From Nitrospirota bacterium (GTDB lineage Bacteria > Patescibacteriota > Gracilibacteria > UBA1369 > LOWO2-01-FULL-3), in contig JAACEU010000019.1 of the NCBI GenBank assembly GCA_011682355.1, positions 1-8,068 on the forward strand: 8,068 nucleotides of DNA, written 5' to 3'. Positions 6,734 through 8,068 of the stretch are shown here, piece by piece. Both the position numbers and the translations under genes were made by a program. Every line of letters begins with the position of its first letter. Positions within the stretch are counted from its first letter, which is position 1. The notes beneath the pieces were generated by a model, which saw only the letters and a list, made by a program, of their open reading frames with translations, made no database searches and had not been told where the DNA came from.

Positions 6734-6742
6734 ATTATAGCA
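6734..6742 (-). promoter_or_regulatory. Extended -10 promoter of the DUF4010 gene (leaderless start)
   Basis: On the minus strand TGCTATAAT is a perfect extended -10 (TGn plus TATAAT). It ends 6 bp before the ATG, so the predicted first transcribed base is at or next to the A of the start codon. GAGGG abuts the ATG with no spacer and therefore cannot act as a Shine-Dalgarno site. Confidence 0.65.
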
Positions 6743-6762
6743 AAAAATAGATGAAAAATCTA
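6742..6762 (-). terminator. Weak intrinsic terminator after rpmB
   Basis: On the minus strand TAGAT and ATCTA pair (5 bp) around the loop TTTTC and are followed by six T. The stem starts at the TAG stop codon of rpmB. It is short and AT-only apart from one G-C pair, so it probably stops only part of the transcription. Its T-tract runs into the extended -10 box of the next gene. Confidence 0.4.
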
Positions 6763-6954
6763 CCTTGCGCGCTTATCCAAGGTACGTAAAGCTTTCATAG
6801 ATACCTTCATTTTTATCATTCTTCCGGTTTTTGGATCCAGAACTTTTTTCTTCACTAAATTCGGAAGAAATCGACGTTTTGTAGCATTACATGCATGACT
6901 CCGATTATTTCCCGCAGAGGGTCTTTTACCTGTGATTTGGCAAACTTTTGACAT
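6760..6954 (-). CDS. rpmB: 50S ribosomal protein bL28
   Basis: The 64-residue basic protein matches bL28 along its length: MSKVCQITGKRPSAGNNRSH, then ACNATKRRFLPNL at 21-33, and the C-terminal MKVSMKALRTLDK. bL28 binds 23S rRNA in the large subunit near the exit-site region. The length fits the short form of the family (E. coli bL28 is 78 residues). It is not beside rpmG, its common partner; upstream lies an unknown membrane protein and downstream the DUF4010 gene. An extended -10 promoter about 23 bp before the ATG predicts a leader of about 16 bases without any Shine-Dalgarno motif. The identification is secure. Confidence 0.97.
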   Translation of the reverse strand: MSKVCQITGKRPSAGNNRSHACNATKRRFLPNLVKKKVLDPKTGRMIKMKVSMKALRTLDKRAR

Positions 6955-6977
6955 AATTATTCGTAAAAAGCAGAGCT

Positions 6978-7005
6978 ATTCTAGCAAGTTCCTCCCAATT
7001 AGCAA
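6978..7005 (-). promoter_or_regulatory. Promoter of rpmB (TTGCTA, 16 bp, TGC-TAGAAT)
   Basis: On the minus strand TTGCTA (7005-7000) and TAGAAT (6983-6978) are 16 bp apart, with the TGC extension directly before the -10. The -10 ends 23 bp before the ATG, so the transcript would carry a leader of about 16 bases. It lies in the 58-bp gap after the upstream membrane protein. Confidence 0.6.
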
Positions 7006-7012
7006 CCTTAAG

Positions 7013-7432
7013 TCACTTCTTTGAAACAAAAATCCTTATTGGAATAGTCGCAATAATAGCTTCCACAAAACCATCCAAGGTCAAAAGCAGAAGCATTCCT
7101 TCCGATGTTTTCATAAGAAACAAATCTCCAATGGTAAAAGAAACCAGAGCAAACATTCCATACAAAACAAAATAAAAAATAGCCCGATAAGAATATATTG
7201 ATGCTCCAGTGTCATTAACTATATTTTTGTAAGCGGCAGAAAAAAGAATAGTCAAAACCATTCCCACCAAAAAGTTTTTCAAAAAAATTATCAAGAATAT
7301 ATTCAAATCCAACAAAGCAAACCCAAAAGAAAGAGAAGGAAAAGTTTCTAAAATTGAGAAAATAATCAAATTATAAAGAACAGAAACAAGCCCCACAGCA
7401 AGTCCCGCTTTCAAAATATTCGTCAACTTCAT
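7013..7432 (-). CDS. Small integral membrane protein, unknown function
   Basis: I do not recognise this 139-residue protein. It shows four likely membrane helices at about residues 6-28, 42-65, 84-106 and 112-136, with short loops and basic ends (MKLTNILKAG at the start, IRIFVSKK at the end), so both termini are probably cytoplasmic. Conserved-looking polar spots inside helices are D102 (TIGDLF) and the D120/E124 pair (LDGFVEA), which could matter for transport or assembly, but this is speculation. It ends in TGA. No Shine-Dalgarno sequence precedes the ATG; a TAAAAT box ends 7 bp upstream. It is divergent from the aspartase gene, and 58 bp separate it from rpmB. A small DUF-type membrane protein is the safest label. 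Confidence 0.75.
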   Translation of the reverse strand: MKLTNILKAGLAVGLVSVLYNLIIFSILETFPSLSFGFALLDLNIFLIIFLKNFLVGMVLTILFSAAYKNIVNDTGASIYSYRAIFYFVLYGMFALVSFTIGDLFLMKTSEGMLLLLTLDGFVEAIIATIPIRIFVSKK

Positions 7433-7439
7433 AGGGAAA

Positions 7440-7445
7440 ATTTTA
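7440..7445 (-). promoter_or_regulatory. -10 box of the small membrane protein gene
   Basis: TAAAAT on the minus strand (five of six to consensus) ends 7 bp before the ATG at 7432, which places the start of transcription on the start codon. The -35 region (TTCTTT at 17 bp) is poor. It lies inside a 55-bp divergent spacer that also carries the aspartase promoter. Confidence 0.45.
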
Positions 7446-7452
7446 CATCAAC

Positions 7453-7481
7453 TGGACATAAAAAAGAAATAATAATAGAAT
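7453..7481 (+). promoter_or_regulatory. Promoter of the aspartase gene (TGGACA, 17 bp, TAGAAT)
   Basis: TGGACA (7453-7458) and TAGAAT (7476-7481) each match the sigma-70-type consensus at five of six bases and have the ideal 17-bp spacing. The -10 ends 6 bp before the ATG at 7488, so the transcript should begin on or beside the start codon. No Shine-Dalgarno motif is present. Confidence 0.65.
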
Positions 7482-7487
7482 CGCACC

Positions 7488-8068
7488 ATGTCCAAAACGA
7501 ATCAAACAAGGAGTGAGAAAGATTCTCTCTCTAAAATTTTAGTTCCCAAAGATGCCTATTACGGTGCATTTACTGCCCGCGCACAAAAAAACTTCCAAAT
7601 AAGTTCACTACGCGCACCGGAGGTATTCAGAGAAGCACTTGGGATGATAAAACTGGCGGCCGTCCAATCAAACTCAACCCTTGGACTACTCACAAAAAAA
7701 CAAGCAAACGCAATTGAAAAAGCAACAAAAGAATTCATTGACGGAAAATTCAATGGAGAATTCGATCTGGATGTTTTCCAAGCCGGTGCGGGAACATCGT
7801 ACAACATGAACGCAAATGAAATAATTGCAAACCGCGCAAATGAAATATTGGGAGGGAAAAAAGGAGAATATGAATTTGTTCACCCAAACAATCACATAAA
7901 TCTCGCACAATCAACCAACGACGTAATTCCAACAGCCACAAGAATCGCAACATTATTGCTCCTACCGGAATTACTACAAAAACTGACCGCACTCGAAGAA
8001 GAAATTGGTAAAAAACAAGAAAAATACAAAGATCTCGTCAAATGTGGACGAACTCATCTGCAAGACGC
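7488..8068 (+). CDS. aspA: Aspartate ammonia-lyase (aspartase/fumarase superfamily), N-terminal part, truncated by window edge
   Basis: 193 codons are visible of an expected 460-480. Family landmarks in order: VPKDAYYG at 19-26 with RAQKNFQIS at 31-39, FQAGAGTSYNMNANEIIANRA at 97-117, HPNNHINLAQSTNDVIPTATRIA at 132-154, and GRTHLQD at 187-193, the T-H pair that helps bind substrate carboxylates. PxDAYYG plus the aligned RA..NF.I and NMNANE spellings favour aspartase, which splits aspartate to fumarate and ammonium; class II fumarase (FumC) is the main alternative, and GRTHLQD also occurs there. The signature loop (GSSxMPxKxN) lies past the edge. The ATG was chosen because the frame opens with it and a good promoter ends 6 bp upstream. 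It is cytosolic and divergent from a membrane protein gene. Confidence 0.85.
   Translation, partial: MSKTNQTRSEKDSLSKILVPKDAYYGAFTARAQKNFQISSLRAPEVFREALGMIKLAAVQSNSTLGLLTKKQANAIEKATKEFIDGKFNGEFDLDVFQAGAGTSYNMNANEIIANRANEILGGKKGEYEFVHPNNHINLAQSTNDVIPTATRIATLLLLPELLQKLTALEEEIGKKQEKYKDLVKCGRTHLQD

Noticed and set aside
6987..6995. Strong Shine-Dalgarno-like GGAGGAAC on the minus strand upstream of rpmB
   Set aside because: It is more than 30 bases from the rpmB ATG and lies upstream of the predicted transcript start; the nearest TTG in reach is followed by a stop after two codons.
7559..7992. Three minus-strand open frames of 74-82 codons
   Set aside because: They lie opposite the clearly recognisable aspartase/fumarase coding sequence and show no domain; shadows.

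Overview
The window is AT-rich bacterial chromosome read with the standard code: TAA, TAG and TGA all appear as stops and no reading frame contains an internal TGA. The best guess at the source is a Patescibacteria (CPR) genome, perhaps of the Peregrinibacteria type. This rests on a small secreted SH3b + SLH protein with paired cysteines between its SLH repeats, a compact gene layout, short proteins and starts that mostly lack Shine-Dalgarno sequences. It is an inference from style, not from a marker gene. TGA used as a stop argues against Absconditabacteria/Gracilibacteria, which read TGA as glycine.

Layout. (1) 1-305, minus: N-terminal 101 codons of a probable LOG-like Rossmann-fold protein, running off the left edge. 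(2) 457-1371, plus: secreted SH3b + SLH envelope protein, converging on (3) 1368-1958, minus: secreted YkuD-type L,D-transpeptidase. Their stop codons share one TTAA. (4) 2086-5274, minus: a tight three-gene unit of type I glutamine synthetase, cytosolic thioredoxin-fold redoxin, and a UPF0200-like P-loop kinase fused to a dCMP deaminase, with 16-17 bp gaps and a convincing intrinsic terminator at 2045-2076. (5) 5468-6727, minus: MgtC/DUF4010 membrane protein. (6) 6760-6954, minus: ribosomal protein bL28. (7) 7013-7432, minus: small four-helix membrane protein of unknown function. (8) 7488-8068, plus: start of an aspartase/fumarase-family enzyme, most likely aspartate ammonia-lyase, cut by the right edge.

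How the genes may work together. Genes 2 and 3 both act outside the membrane on the cell wall or surface layer. Glutamine synthetase captures ammonium and aspartase releases it, so both touch nitrogen handling, although they are in separate transcription units. The deaminase fusion belongs to pyrimidine deoxynucleotide supply (dCMP to dUMP). bL28 and the membrane proteins look like unrelated housekeeping neighbours.

The most notable signals are the kinase-deaminase fusion, which shares its domain order with the antiphage protein AvcD but is more likely metabolic, and a recurring arrangement in which a -10 element ends 5-7 bp before the ATG, implying leaderless mRNAs. I saw no mobile element, CRISPR array, tRNA or rRNA, and no gene-free stretch longer than 193 bp. 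I do not see a clearly new multi-gene system here.
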